DNA of 64,000 bases from Parvicella tangerina. GTDB taxonomy: Bacteria; Bacteroidota; Bacteroidia; Flavobacteriales_D; Parvicellaceae. Both the position numbers and the translations under genes were made by a program. Of the stretch, positions 35,965 through 44,881 are shown piece by piece (position 1 is the stretch's first letter; each line of letters opens with the position of its first letter). A model generated the notes under the pieces. It searched no databases, was not told the DNA's origin, and worked only from the letters and a program-made list of their open reading frames with translations. Location: the NCBI RefSeq assembly GCF_907165195.1, contig NZ_OU015584.1:1612001-1676000 (forward strand), given 5' to 3'.

Positions 35965-36730
35965 CGTGATTCTCGTTATAAATAAGGTAACTAAGTGTTT
36001 TGTAAATCTCAGCAAGGTTTGGGTTACTAGAAAGTACTTCAATATGTCCTTTCATGGTCTCTACATCACCTCTCTTTGCTGGACCCGTTTGTAGGTTTTC
36101 TGGATAGTCAAGCGCAAATTTAATAGTTTGTTGTAGCAATGGCTTGAGTAGATCCTGCGAAATACCATGTTCCACACATAGGTTTTTCGTCTTGTCCAAA
36201 ATAAAATAAATGAAGTTATTCAGAAAAACTCCAGACAAATGAAGTTTCTTTCTTTCCGAACTATTGAGGTTGTGTACTGAATTACTTAAAAGGCAAGCCA
36301 ATTCTTCTATTTTCCTCAGTCCTTTTTCGCTACTCATTTCGAGAAAGAAAGGCACAAGACTCAAATCAACAGCGGCTGTTTTTCTAAACGTTTGAAAAGG
36401 ATAAAACGCACCGTAAGCATGACAATAATTTCTCATTCCTTTAGAATCATAACTGCCTGAGGTGTGAACGACATCAGAATGTTTCAGTAGTCCTGAAGAC
36501 ATCACTTCATCTATGGCATTATCTTTAACGGCTATAAGAACAAGGTCTTCCTTTCCCCAATTAGCATATTTTTTCATATTGTCAAAGGCGTCTGCTTCAA
36601 CCAGACTACCCAGAGCTTCTGCATTTTCCATCTTTCGACTAATGATTGCATCAATAGTAACTCCTTTGTGAAATAATCCTTGAGCTAGGTGAGTAGCTAC
36701 GTTTCCAGAACCGATAACAACAATGCGCAT
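35945..36730 (-). CDS. Rossmann-like and DUF2520 domain protein
   Basis: A 261-aa protein. The N-terminal NAD(P)-binding fold shows VVIGSGNVATHLAQGLF (about 4-20) and VLIAVKDNAIDEV. The C-terminal helical DUF2520 domain contains YPFQTFRKTAAVDLSLVPFF and SGVFLNNFIYFILDKTKNLC. The arrangement resembles pyrroline-5-carboxylate reductase-like oxidoreductases, without known substrate. It overlaps the KdsC-like gene by 20 bp, and this pairing supports joint expression. Confidence 0.9.
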   Translation of the reverse strand: MRIVVIGSGNVATHLAQGLFHKGVTIDAIISRKMENAEALGSLVEADAFDNMKKYANWGKEDLVLIAVKDNAIDEVMSSGLLKHSDVVHTSGSYDSKGMRNYCHAYGAFYPFQTFRKTAAVDLSLVPFFLEMSSEKGLRKIEELACLLSNSVHNLNSSERKKLHLSGVFLNNFIYFILDKTKNLCVEHGISQDLLKPLLQQTIKFALDYPENLQTGPAKRGDVETMKGHIEVLSSNPNLAEIYKTLSYLIYNENHDDKIEL

Positions 36731-36747
36731 GAATACTAATTAGGATG

Positions 36748-36755
36748 CAAATATA
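36748..36755 (-). promoter_or_regulatory. -7 box of the DUF2520-kdsC-ubiA-maf run
   Basis: Exact TATATTTG on the minus strand, 17 bases before the ATG at 36730. Confidence 0.55.
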
Positions 36756-36758
36756 AGG

Positions 36759-38324
36759 TTACGAACTGCATGAGAGCATTGAACTCCCAATTTTATTGGT
36801 TGCCCAGTCAGGACGTTTTGCAAACCATTTCTCGTGTTCAGGTTGATCAGCGTAGGGAGCTTTAAGTAATTCATAGAGTTCATCAATCAGATCAAAATCA
36901 CCCTTCTCAGCATTTTCAATAGCTAGCTGAGCCATATAGTTTCGAAGCACATATTTTGGGTTAACTTTTTTCATTTTCTCAGAGCGCTCTTGCCATAAAA
37001 CAGACTCCTGATCAAGGTGGTTTTTATAGGTTTGAAACCACTCTGTTGAATAGTTGCTAAGTGCATCTAAGGTTTCTTGGTTGAAATACGAACTTTGCGT
37101 AAGTATTGCAGAGAAGTACTTTTTATCGAGTTCATGCTCAGAAAGCAGTCTGAAAAAGATCGTGTAATCGAGTTGAAGTTTATTCAAGAATTCTTCCGTG
37201 TAAGCAATAAAACTTTTAGGGATGGACTGGTCGTAAAGCCCAAGTTTGTTCAACATCATCTTTTTGTAATCGCGATGAAAGGTAGTTTTATATTCGTCTA
37301 GAATTTCTTCTAATGGTTTTGCGTCTTCGATAAGAGGATAGATCGCATTGGCCAATTGAACTAAATTCCAGAGTCCAATATTGGGTTGATTACCAAATCG
37401 ATACCTTTTCGTATCGCGATCTGTAGTGTTGGGAGTCCAATTGTGATCGTAATCTTCTAACCAGCCGTATGGTCCATAGTCGATCGTCAGTCCATGAATG
37501 GACATGTTGTCGGTATTCATAACTCCGTGCACAAAACCAACGCGTTGCCACTGAATCATCAGGTCTTTTGTTCGTTGCACCACCTCTCTGAAAAATACGA
37601 GGTAAGTATCCTTTGAAGGTTTTCCCAACGCTGGAAAGTGATGTTTAATGGTGTAATCTACTAACTGTTTTAATACTTCATTTTCTCTTTTTGCTGCGAA
37701 GATTTCAAAGTTCCCAAATCGAATAAAGCTCTCCGCTACTCTGCAAACAATTGCTCCCTGTTCGTCTTTTGGATTCCCATCATACATGATATCTCTAGTA
37801 ACTAGATCTCCTGTTGTTACTAACGAAAGAGCTCGTGTTGTAGGGATGCCTAAATGATGCATAGCTTCACTGCATAAATACTCTCTGATGGAAGATCTCA
37901 ACACGGCAAAACCATCCGCTCTTCTGGAGTAGGGGGTAGGTCCAGCTCCTTTTAGCTGAAATTGAAACAATTGATTATTTAGTTCTGCTTCAGCAATAAT
38001 TATCGCCCGACCATCACCCAGTTGTCCGGCCCATTGACCAAATTGATGTCCTCCGTAACACATAGCAAATGGTTTGAAGTCTTCACTTTTTAGAGAGAGT
38101 TGTCCGCTCAAATAGGCTTTCACTTCCTCTTTACTAATTGTTAGTCCAAGTTCATTGGCTAATTCTTCGGAATGATGGATGTATTTTGGTGAAGTAGGTT
38201 TGATGGGATTCACAAAAGAAAAGCAAGCATTCGAAACAGGTCGAGGTCTATTGTCTGTGAGTGAATCAGTAGGCAAATGTTTACTGAAATGGGGGAATAC
38301 TTGTAGTTCGCTTAGCTTTTTCAT
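36759..38324 (-). CDS. selO: Protein adenylyltransferase SelO (YdiU family)
   Basis: A 521-aa SelO pseudokinase, which transfers AMP from ATP to protein hydroxyls. Family motifs: AMCYGGHQFGQWAGQLGDGR (about 87-106), LKGAGPTPYSRRADGFAVLRS (about 120-140), FVHGVMNTDNMSIHGLTIDYGP (about 248-269), and a CxxC-like C-terminus (SSMLSCSS, without the selenocysteine). Length is close to the usual 480-520. A TAACTTTA box lies 4 bases before the ATG. Confidence 0.95.
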   Translation of the reverse strand: MKKLSELQVFPHFSKHLPTDSLTDNRPRPVSNACFSFVNPIKPTSPKYIHHSEELANELGLTISKEEVKAYLSGQLSLKSEDFKPFAMCYGGHQFGQWAGQLGDGRAIIIAEAELNNQLFQFQLKGAGPTPYSRRADGFAVLRSSIREYLCSEAMHHLGIPTTRALSLVTTGDLVTRDIMYDGNPKDEQGAIVCRVAESFIRFGNFEIFAAKRENEVLKQLVDYTIKHHFPALGKPSKDTYLVFFREVVQRTKDLMIQWQRVGFVHGVMNTDNMSIHGLTIDYGPYGWLEDYDHNWTPNTTDRDTKRYRFGNQPNIGLWNLVQLANAIYPLIEDAKPLEEILDEYKTTFHRDYKKMMLNKLGLYDQSIPKSFIAYTEEFLNKLQLDYTIFFRLLSEHELDKKYFSAILTQSSYFNQETLDALSNYSTEWFQTYKNHLDQESVLWQERSEKMKKVNPKYVLRNYMAQLAIENAEKGDFDLIDELYELLKAPYADQPEHEKWFAKRPDWATNKIGSSMLSCSS

Positions 38325-38407
38325 GAGGTAAAGTTACTCCACCAATTTGAGTTTGACAATTGAGACTGTTTGGGGCATTACTAACGTGAATTGATTTGGT
38401 AGTTAAC

Positions 38408-39715
38408 CTAAGTATACCTACCTAACCTCATCCACAATGATCCACCTCGAAAAGCCATCCAGCTAATGAAAGCAATCCAAACACTATAAACTCCTAGTTC
38501 GAGGTAGTCAGAGAAATAGAGAACTGGTATGAATAATCCAAAAGTAGCAATGATTAATGTATTTCGAAGAAGTTTTGCCTTTCCCATTCCCTTATAAATA
38601 CCGTCCATGGTGAAAGCTATACTGTTTAAAGGTTGGGCAATAATAATCATCCAGAAGAAGGATCTAAGGTGATCATTAACCGCTAGACTATCGTTAAACC
38701 AGAGTCCGATAACATTATAGACCAACGAGTAGCAAAGTGCCAGAAATACAGCTACCATCAGATTGATCTTTAGTAAGCGATTGACCAGCTTTTTGAGGGC
38801 AACCTTATCACCTGAACCAAGCAGTTTGCCAGATAGAGCATTTCCGGCATTCGAGTACCCATCAATGAAATAGGAAGAAAATAGCCAGATCTGAATTCCA
38901 ATGGAATAAGCCGCGATAACATTCTCCCCGTAGTCGCTAACAAATCTTAGTGCTAGAATAAAGGCAAGGTTCAGAGCAACTGTTCTGATGAGCATGTTTC
39001 CTGAAATCAAGAGCATGTTCTTAAATTCAAAATGGATGGGAAATGTTAAACGTGCTTCAAAAGGTGTTTTGGTTTGCAAGAAATAGAGACAAATCAATAC
39101 CATAATGAATTGAGAGATTACGCTGGCTAAGGCAACTCCTTCTACTCCCATTGGTGGAATAAATAACCAACCATTCACTAAAATGATGTCTAATACAATG
39201 TTTACCACACCTCCAATTAGTGCAGTATACATGGCAAAGCTTGTGTTCTGATAACCTCTAAAAACACCAAAAAAACCTGCAATAAGTAGTGAAAGTGGCA
39301 GTCCAAAAGCCCTGACTTGGTAATAATCATCCGCATAGTTTAAGATGTCATCAGATTCTGTCAAAAAGACCACATCGGCAATAGATAGAAAAAAAGGAGC
39401 TGTGATCGCCCAAAAAACGATCCCAACGAGCACACTAAAATAGAGGGATTGAGGGACAAGTGTTTTGATCTTATCCAGTTGATCCTTGCCAAGATACTGA
39501 CTCACTAAACTAGATACAGCCGTACGAATCTGCGCTAACCCCCAAATCAAGGTAGATATTAAACCTGCCGCCAGCCCTATGCCTCCTTGAGCGGCTACTG
39601 TATCCCCTGACATCTGACCGATTACAGCGGTGTCTACAAGGCCTAGAAGAGGTTCCGCAATATTGTAAAGAATTGCAGGAAGTGCTAGTTTATTTATTTC
39701 TTTGAGACTTGGCAA
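38408..39715 (-). CDS. MATE-family efflux transporter (DinF-like)
   Basis: A 435-aa membrane protein with twelve predicted helices. It opens LALPAILYNIAEPLLGLVDTAVIGQM, the standard MATE N-terminus, and a matching second half begins near GNMLIRTVALNLAFILALRF. MATE proteins export cations or drugs in exchange for Na+ or H+. Its start lies directly against the stop of the aldo/keto reductase gene (no gap), so the two are co-transcribed. Confidence 0.93.
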   Translation of the reverse strand: MPSLKEINKLALPAILYNIAEPLLGLVDTAVIGQMSGDTVAAQGGIGLAAGLISTLIWGLAQIRTAVSSLVSQYLGKDQLDKIKTLVPQSLYFSVLVGIVFWAITAPFFLSIADVVFLTESDDILNYADDYYQVRAFGLPLSLLIAGFFGVFRGYQNTSFAMYTALIGGVVNIVLDIILVNGWLFIPPMGVEGVALASVISQFIMVLICLYFLQTKTPFEARLTFPIHFEFKNMLLISGNMLIRTVALNLAFILALRFVSDYGENVIAAYSIGIQIWLFSSYFIDGYSNAGNALSGKLLGSGDKVALKKLVNRLLKINLMVAVFLALCYSLVYNVIGLWFNDSLAVNDHLRSFFWMIIIAQPLNSIAFTMDGIYKGMGKAKLLRNTLIIATFGLFIPVLYFSDYLELGVYSVWIAFISWMAFRGGSLWMRLGRYT

Positions 39716-40744
39716 TTAGAATTCAATTCTATCTAGCTGATTTCCGTATAGTATTTCTTTAATTCTTGGTAGCTGAAGAAAGTCATTTGGGTTATTTGGA
39801 CCAATTGCACTGATCGCATTCAATTTTGTCATTTGCTCATCAGATAGCTCAAAATCTAACGCTTTCATGTTTTCTTGCATTTGGTTTAGGTTTCTGGCTC
39901 CAAAAATAGGAGAGGAGTTCTTAAATTGCTGCATGGTCCAACGAATAGCAACAGCCGTAGCTGGAAGGTTCCATTCTTGACATAATTCAACTAACTTTCT
40001 ACTCAGCTCAAGATTTTGCGGTGACAAGCGGTGAGACCTTCTTACATCCATTCTTCGGGGCTCATTAGATTCGTGTAAGTATTTTCCAGAAAGTAACCCA
40101 GCTCCCAGTGGACCAAAACCACAAAATGTCATGTCAAACCCTTTAGTACAAGGCATGATTTCTCTTTCTGCCGTTCTTTCCGATAAACAATATTCCACTT
40201 GTGTAGCGGCAAATGGTGTCCAGCCTCTTTGTTCAGCAATGGTGTTACACTTGCTCATGATCCAAGCAGGAGTGTCACTTAAACCTATGCTGAGAACCTT
40301 TCCTGAAGCAACGAGATACTCCAAATTACGCATCAATTCCTCAGGATGGACGGTATAGTCCCAAGCGTGAACGTAGTATAAGTCAATGTAATCAGTGTTC
40401 AGTCTCTTTAATGAAGCCTCAACACTTTGCATCATATTTTTGCGATGATTTCCAGCCTGATTACCTTCTCCAGCCTCAGAAAGTGAATATTTTGTAGCAA
40501 TGACCATTTCTTCACGATCCGTACCAATAAATTCACCTAAGTACTTTTCGGCAGTTCCTTTGGTGTAGATATTTGCGGTGTCAAAGAAGTTACCTCCTCT
40601 TTTCAAAAACTCGTCATAAATCTTTTTCGCTTCTTCCTTCTCGCTTCCCCAACCCCAATCTGTTCCAAAGGTCATCGTGCCTAAACAGAGTTCAGACACA
40701 CGGATTCCCGTTCTGCCTAATAGTTTATAGTTCATTTGCTTCAT
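39716..40744 (-). CDS. Aldo/keto reductase
   Basis: A 342-aa NADPH-dependent oxidoreductase of the YghZ/Tas-like AKR group: LLGRTGIRVSELCLGTMTFG, GGNFFDTANIYTKGTAEKYLG (catalytic Asp and Tyr), ATKYSL (Lys), DYIDLYYVHAWD (His). An open frame exists 7 codons further upstream. The ATG at 40744 is chosen because it lies 5 bases after an exact -7 box; the ATG at 40735 (MNYKLLGRTG) would also suit the family. Substrate unknown. Confidence 0.93.
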   Translation of the reverse strand: MKQMNYKLLGRTGIRVSELCLGTMTFGTDWGWGSEKEEAKKIYDEFLKRGGNFFDTANIYTKGTAEKYLGEFIGTDREEMVIATKYSLSEAGEGNQAGNHRKNMMQSVEASLKRLNTDYIDLYYVHAWDYTVHPEELMRNLEYLVASGKVLSIGLSDTPAWIMSKCNTIAEQRGWTPFAATQVEYCLSERTAEREIMPCTKGFDMTFCGFGPLGAGLLSGKYLHESNEPRRMDVRRSHRLSPQNLELSRKLVELCQEWNLPATAVAIRWTMQQFKNSSPIFGARNLNQMQENMKALDFELSDEQMTKLNAISAIGPNNPNDFLQLPRIKEILYGNQLDRIEF

Positions 40745-40749
40745 AGTGA

Positions 40750-40757
40750 CAAATGTA
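40750..40757 (-). promoter_or_regulatory. -7 box of the aldo/keto reductase gene, leaderless arrangement
   Basis: Exact TACATTTG on the minus strand, five bases (TCACT) before the ATG at 40742-40744. Confidence 0.55.
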
Positions 40758-40819
40758 ATGTTCATTGGTTAAATAGGATTAGATTAACTTCCTTATCTTC
40801 ACGTAAAATTACATTTAGG

Positions 40820-42994
40820 ATGAAATACGTTATTGTTGCCATTGGAATATTCTTGATGAGTTCTACTCAGGCTCAGATTCAATTATCACAAAAGACAATT
40901 TGGACTGTTAATGACCTTATAGAGAATCGCACAGATAAAATAGATGAAAATTGGGTAGATCATCACGCAACCTATTATCCCGTATATAAAGTCTTCGGGG
41001 AATACTCGTTGTCAATGGTCGGAATTAAGAATCAACAATTTCAAGAAAAGGACCTTCAGGGTTTAGCTTACTTAGGTAGTAGCGTAGGAGATGTGGTCAC
41101 CATTAAATTCCCAATTTCGAACCTAGATAAGATCGATCTGATCAAGAATATTAAATATTTGGAAGTTGCAGATCGAATTGCGGGTATGTCTAATAACAGG
41201 ACTGTGGTGGATACAAGAGTGGATAGTGTGTGGATGGGATATGGGCTATCTCAGCCTTTCACAGGAAAAGATGTCTTGATCGGAATCACAGACTGGGGGT
41301 TTGACTACAACCATCCTATGTTCATGGATACCACTTTAACTACGTCTAGAGTGAGAGCGGCCTGGGATCATTTCAAACATACGGGAGATCAACCCGTAGG
41401 ATATGGTTATGGAGTAGAATATGATACCCCTTCAGAATTGACTACAGCTGAATCTGATACAGCGAGTACCTATTACGATTATGCAACACATGGTTCGCAT
41501 GTTGCGGGTATTGCCGGTGGTAGTGGAGCAGGTACTGAATATAGAGGAATCGCTTTTGAAGCGGAATATTTGTTTAACTCGATCCAATTGGATGTTGGGG
41601 CAGCAATCGATGCATTTAACTGGATGAAGGATATTGCAGATGCAGATGGAAAAAGATTAGTGATTAACATGAGCTGGGGACTGTATTATTTAGGTACGAT
41701 GGATGGAACTTCGTTGGTGAGTCAGGCAATTGATAACCTCTCTTCTCAGGGGGTGGTATTTGCGACTTCAGCAGGAAATAATGGACAGCGAAATTTTCAC
41801 TTGAAAAAGACATTTAGTGGTGATACTGTTAGAAGTAGATTACAGTTTTATGATTATAATGCACACCCGAATATGTGGGGACAGAGTATTTCTTCCTGGG
41901 GTGAAGTAGGAGAGAGTTATGCCATGCAATTTGAAGTGTATGATACGGGAGGAACACGATTAGACACAACACCAACATACCATACAACTGATGTAGGTTA
42001 TCATGATTCTATTGTGGTGATTGGAACTGATACGATTTTCTATAACTTCACAATCGAGACAGCTCATTCATTGAATAACCGACCAATGATCTGGGCGAGA
42101 GTTAAGAACACGAATACTTCACTTCGAGTTATCATGAAAACCTATGCGAGTTCAGGAACGGTTCACTATTGGAATGTAGTAGAACTCGACAATGGAGTAG
42201 GGAATTGGGGACAAGATTTCATGTCGTATGGCAGTGGAGGTGTAGCTGGAGACACACATTACGGTGTGGGGGAACCAGCTTGTACGGAAAGTGCGATTAC
42301 GGTTGCTGCTCATGGCGGAGCTAATTTCAGTCAGTCTGGAACGGAGTATCCTGGGACGCTGGCAGGGTTCTCTAGTGAGGGCCCTACTTATGATGGGCGC
42401 AATAAACCTGATGTGTCAGCACCAGGGGTAGGAGTGATTTCGTCCATCAACTCTTATACTACAGCTTCTTACACGACTAATGCTTCGATAACGTTTAATG
42501 GAAGGACTTATGACTTTTCAGCCTTTTCAGGAACGTCTATGTCCTCACCTGCGGTAGCAGGAATTGTTGCGTTGATGTTAGAAGCTAATCCGGATTTAAC
42601 TACTGCACAATTAAAGGATCTCTTGAAGTCAACGGCAAGACAAGATAGTAAAACAGGAACAATTTCCTGGCCAGGTGATGCAGAGTGGGGAATGGGCAAA
42701 GCAACTGCAACAGCTGCAGTAGCGAGAGCTGAGAATACATTGGAAGTTGATCGTGCCGCAGCGGGTAACGCAATTACGATTTATCCTAATCCGACAAAAG
42801 GAGAACTGATTATTACAACTAATGATGAGGATAAACCTATTGCGTTTTCGATTTATTCACTCGATGGTAGGTTATTGAATAAACAGCAGTTAACATCTCA
42901 ACAAATTGACCTTTCAAGTTATCCTTCCGGTGTCTTAATACTGGTTTTGGAAACTGTGGGGACACAGGAAGTTTTTAGAGTGATCAAAGACTAA
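40820..42994 (+). CDS. Subtilisin-like (S8) serine protease with T9SS type A sorting domain
   Basis: A 724-aa secreted protease. Signal peptide: VIVAIGIFLMSSTQAQ. The catalytic Asp is in IGITDWGFDYNHPMF (about 156), the His in THGSHVAGIAGG (about 229), and the Ser in FSGTSMSSPAVAGIVAL (about 575). A jelly-roll-like insertion (about 340-480) lies between the His and Ser. The C-terminal 75 residues (ITIYPNPTKGELIITTNDED to FRVIKD) are a T9SS type A domain. The frame is open 28 codons upstream, but the signal peptide fixes the start at 40820. Confidence 0.93.
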   Translation: MKYVIVAIGIFLMSSTQAQIQLSQKTIWTVNDLIENRTDKIDENWVDHHATYYPVYKVFGEYSLSMVGIKNQQFQEKDLQGLAYLGSSVGDVVTIKFPISNLDKIDLIKNIKYLEVADRIAGMSNNRTVVDTRVDSVWMGYGLSQPFTGKDVLIGITDWGFDYNHPMFMDTTLTTSRVRAAWDHFKHTGDQPVGYGYGVEYDTPSELTTAESDTASTYYDYATHGSHVAGIAGGSGAGTEYRGIAFEAEYLFNSIQLDVGAAIDAFNWMKDIADADGKRLVINMSWGLYYLGTMDGTSLVSQAIDNLSSQGVVFATSAGNNGQRNFHLKKTFSGDTVRSRLQFYDYNAHPNMWGQSISSWGEVGESYAMQFEVYDTGGTRLDTTPTYHTTDVGYHDSIVVIGTDTIFYNFTIETAHSLNNRPMIWARVKNTNTSLRVIMKTYASSGTVHYWNVVELDNGVGNWGQDFMSYGSGGVAGDTHYGVGEPACTESAITVAAHGGANFSQSGTEYPGTLAGFSSEGPTYDGRNKPDVSAPGVGVISSINSYTTASYTTNASITFNGRTYDFSAFSGTSMSSPAVAGIVALMLEANPDLTTAQLKDLLKSTARQDSKTGTISWPGDAEWGMGKATATAAVARAENTLEVDRAAAGNAITIYPNPTKGELIITTNDEDKPIAFSIYSLDGRLLNKQQLTSQQIDLSSYPSGVLILVLETVGTQEVFRVIKD

Positions 42995-43685
42995 GTGCTT
43001 GAAGTTGCTGGAGACATTCTTCCCAGAAAGCTGGGAAGGGAGCATTAATGCTAATGTTCTCCTGAGTAACTGGATGACGAAATGAAGTTTCTTTGCAATG
43101 TAGAAAAAGGTTCTCAAACCCGAGTCGTTGTTCGAACATCCTGTTATGATGTCGATTACCATATTTGTGATCACCAATAATTGGATGTGAAATCTTGTTT
43201 GCGTGTATCCTAAGTTGATGTGTTCTTCCTGTAACGGGCTGCATTTCTAAGAGCGTATATCTAGCAGTAGGGTAAGGCTGAACAGGTATGTCAATTTCAA
43301 AGGTTTGTAAGGGACTGATTCTTGAAATAGCTCCCTTATAATTTCCCCTATCATTTTTTACTGGAGAATCTATTGTGTCTGGTTCAAGCACATGACCCCT
43401 AACTAATGCTTGGTATACCTTGTTGACTTCTTTGAGGTCAAATAACTCTTGAAATTGAGATACATAGGATTTTTGCTTGCTTAATAAGACGACTCCTGAT
43501 GTCTTCCTGTCCAATCTGTTAATTGGGTAGTAAGAAAGTCCATTTTGCTGTGACTTAAGCAACTGAAGTAATGAATCATCGGTGATATTTCTGGCGTAAT
43601 GCGAGTGATGAACCAAAACATTGTTGGGTTTATTTACACCGAGAATAAACTCATCCTCATACAAGATCTCAATCGTTCCAGTCAT
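42984..43685 (-). CDS. RluA-family pseudouridine synthase (TruC-like)
   Basis: A 233-aa enzyme without an S4 domain. The catalytic motif is INRLDRKTSGVVLLSK (Asp about 58). The C-terminal motifs PVTGRTHQLRIHANKISHPIIGDHKYG and HNRMFEQRLGFENLFLHC fit TruC, which modifies U65 in some tRNAs; an rRNA target cannot be excluded. It overlaps the S4-domain gene upstream by 17 bp and the subtilase gene at its 3' end by 11 bp. Confidence 0.9.
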   Translation of the reverse strand: MTGTIEILYEDEFILGVNKPNNVLVHHSHYARNITDDSLLQLLKSQQNGLSYYPINRLDRKTSGVVLLSKQKSYVSQFQELFDLKEVNKVYQALVRGHVLEPDTIDSPVKNDRGNYKGAISRISPLQTFEIDIPVQPYPTARYTLLEMQPVTGRTHQLRIHANKISHPIIGDHKYGNRHHNRMFEQRLGFENLFLHCKETSFRHPVTQENISINAPFPAFWEECLQQLQALSL

Positions 43686-44034
43686 CTAACTTTCTTCTGT
43701 CTTTTTTGGTTGGCCTTCCTTTTAGTCCTTGCATCCGGTTTTGTCGATTAGTTTCCTGAATGGACTTTAATTGTTCAAGATCCGATTCTGAGGTGGTTTC
43801 AATGATTAAAGTGTTCACCAATTTGGCTCCTACACGAGATTTTGGAATGTCGATAACCTTGAACGAACGCCAAATGGGAGTTGTTTTGAGGCTTATTTTA
43901 GCAGAAGTGTAAACGACCTTTGAAGGCTTAACCAGCTCATCATTCAGCATCACTCGGCCATTGTTACACATTCGCGTTGCTTCACTCCTCGTTTTAGCTA
44001 ATCGAATACACCACAAATATTTATCAATCCGCAT
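43669..44034 (-). CDS. S4-domain RNA-binding protein (HslR/Hsp15-like)
   Basis: A 121-aa protein. The N-terminal S4 motif MRIDKYLWCIRLAKTRSEATRMCNNGRVMLN is typical of Hsp15/HslR, which binds stalled 50S subunits carrying nascent chains. The C-terminal tail is strongly basic (NRQNRMQGLKGRPTKKDRRKL). It is transcribed with the pseudouridine synthase, another RNA-directed protein. Its -7 box is only four bases before the ATG. Confidence 0.92.
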   Translation of the reverse strand: MRIDKYLWCIRLAKTRSEATRMCNNGRVMLNDELVKPSKVVYTSAKISLKTTPIWRSFKVIDIPKSRVGAKLVNTLIIETTSESDLEQLKSIQETNRQNRMQGLKGRPTKKDRRKLDDWND

Positions 44035-44038
44035 TGAA

Positions 44039-44046
44039 CAAATATA
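44039..44046 (-). promoter_or_regulatory. -7 box of the S4-domain gene, leaderless arrangement
   Basis: Exact TATATTTG on the minus strand, four bases (TTCA) before the ATG at 44032-44034. Confidence 0.6.
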
Positions 44047-44059
44047 ACAGAGATTAACC

Positions 44060-44067
44060 TATATTTG
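44060..44067 (+). promoter_or_regulatory. -7 box of the lipoprotein gene at 44119
   Basis: Exact TATATTTG on the plus strand, 51 bases before the ATG and only 13 bases from the divergent -7 box of the S4-domain gene, so the two promoters share sequence. Confidence 0.55.
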
Positions 44068-44118
44068 TAGGCAACGGAATTAAATAAATCTCGTTTCTAT
44101 CAACAAATAACAGATAAC

Positions 44119-44826
44119 ATGAAAACTACAAAATTGGCTATTGCAACGATATTAATGATTTCAGTTGCATCGACTTCCTGTAAAAAAGGCTGTATGGACG
44201 GTGATGCAGAGAACTATTCTTCTGAGGCAAAAAAAGATGATGGTTCTTGCGTTTATGCACCAACGATTACGTTAAACGGACAATCAACTATAACTTTAAG
44301 TGTAGGTGATACCTACACAGAGCTAGGGGCAACTGCTGAAAATGCGGATGGTTCAACAGCTGAAGTCACCGTTGATAACTCAGATGTAAACACTTCTCAA
44401 GTAGGAACATACACAGTTACCTACTCAGCTGAAAATGAGCATGGAGAGGCGCTTGTTACACGGACTGTAATCGTTGAGATCAACCAAAGCTCTTATTTGG
44501 TAAACTGGGCTGTGGATTGTCCAGATTGCGGAACAACTACCTTTCCATTGGCGGATCCAACGGTAACAGCAGGAGCTACTGAAAGCGACCTCCTTTTAGA
44601 TGGGTTCTTTACGTTAGTAGGCGGAACGGCAGAAGCAACGATATCAGGTACTTCAATCACTTTTCCGCAGCAAACCATATCGATTACTGGTGGACAAATT
44701 GATTTCTCAGGTACAGGGACAATGAATTCTTCTGGAACAGCGTTTACGGTAGATTTTACTTACGACAACACCGTTCCTCTTGTTGGAGGTTCTGGAACAG
44801 CTACAGCTACTTACACGAAGCAGTAA
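44119..44826 (+). CDS. Lipoprotein with DUF5011/bacterial Ig-like domain
   Basis: A 235-aa lipoprotein (signal peptide AIATILMISVASTSC, lipid Cys about 21). Directly after it comes GCMDGDAENYSSEAKKDDGS, the 'GCxDxxAxNYxxxAxxDDGSC' module common in Bacteroidota surface proteins. A DUF5011-type Ig-like domain follows (ITLSVGDTYTELGATAENAD ... VGTYTVTYSAENEHG), then a beta-rich C-terminal domain. Role unknown; probably at the cell surface. A terminator follows. Confidence 0.87.
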   Translation: MKTTKLAIATILMISVASTSCKKGCMDGDAENYSSEAKKDDGSCVYAPTITLNGQSTITLSVGDTYTELGATAENADGSTAEVTVDNSDVNTSQVGTYTVTYSAENEHGEALVTRTVIVEINQSSYLVNWAVDCPDCGTTTFPLADPTVTAGATESDLLLDGFFTLVGGTAEATISGTSITFPQQTISITGGQIDFSGTGTMNSSGTAFTVDFTYDNTVPLVGGSGTATATYTKQ

Positions 44827-44851
44827 GCTGAAAAATGATACAAACATTTAG

Positions 44852-44879
44852 AAAGGTCCTCAAACGAGGACCTTTTTTG
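44852..44879 (+). terminator. Rho-independent terminator after the 44119 lipoprotein gene
   Basis: AAAGGTCCTC, loop AAAC, GAGGACCTTT followed by more T: an 8-bp or longer perfect stem with a T run. It ends 3 bases before the stop of the convergent gene. Confidence 0.88.
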
Positions 44880-44881
44880 TT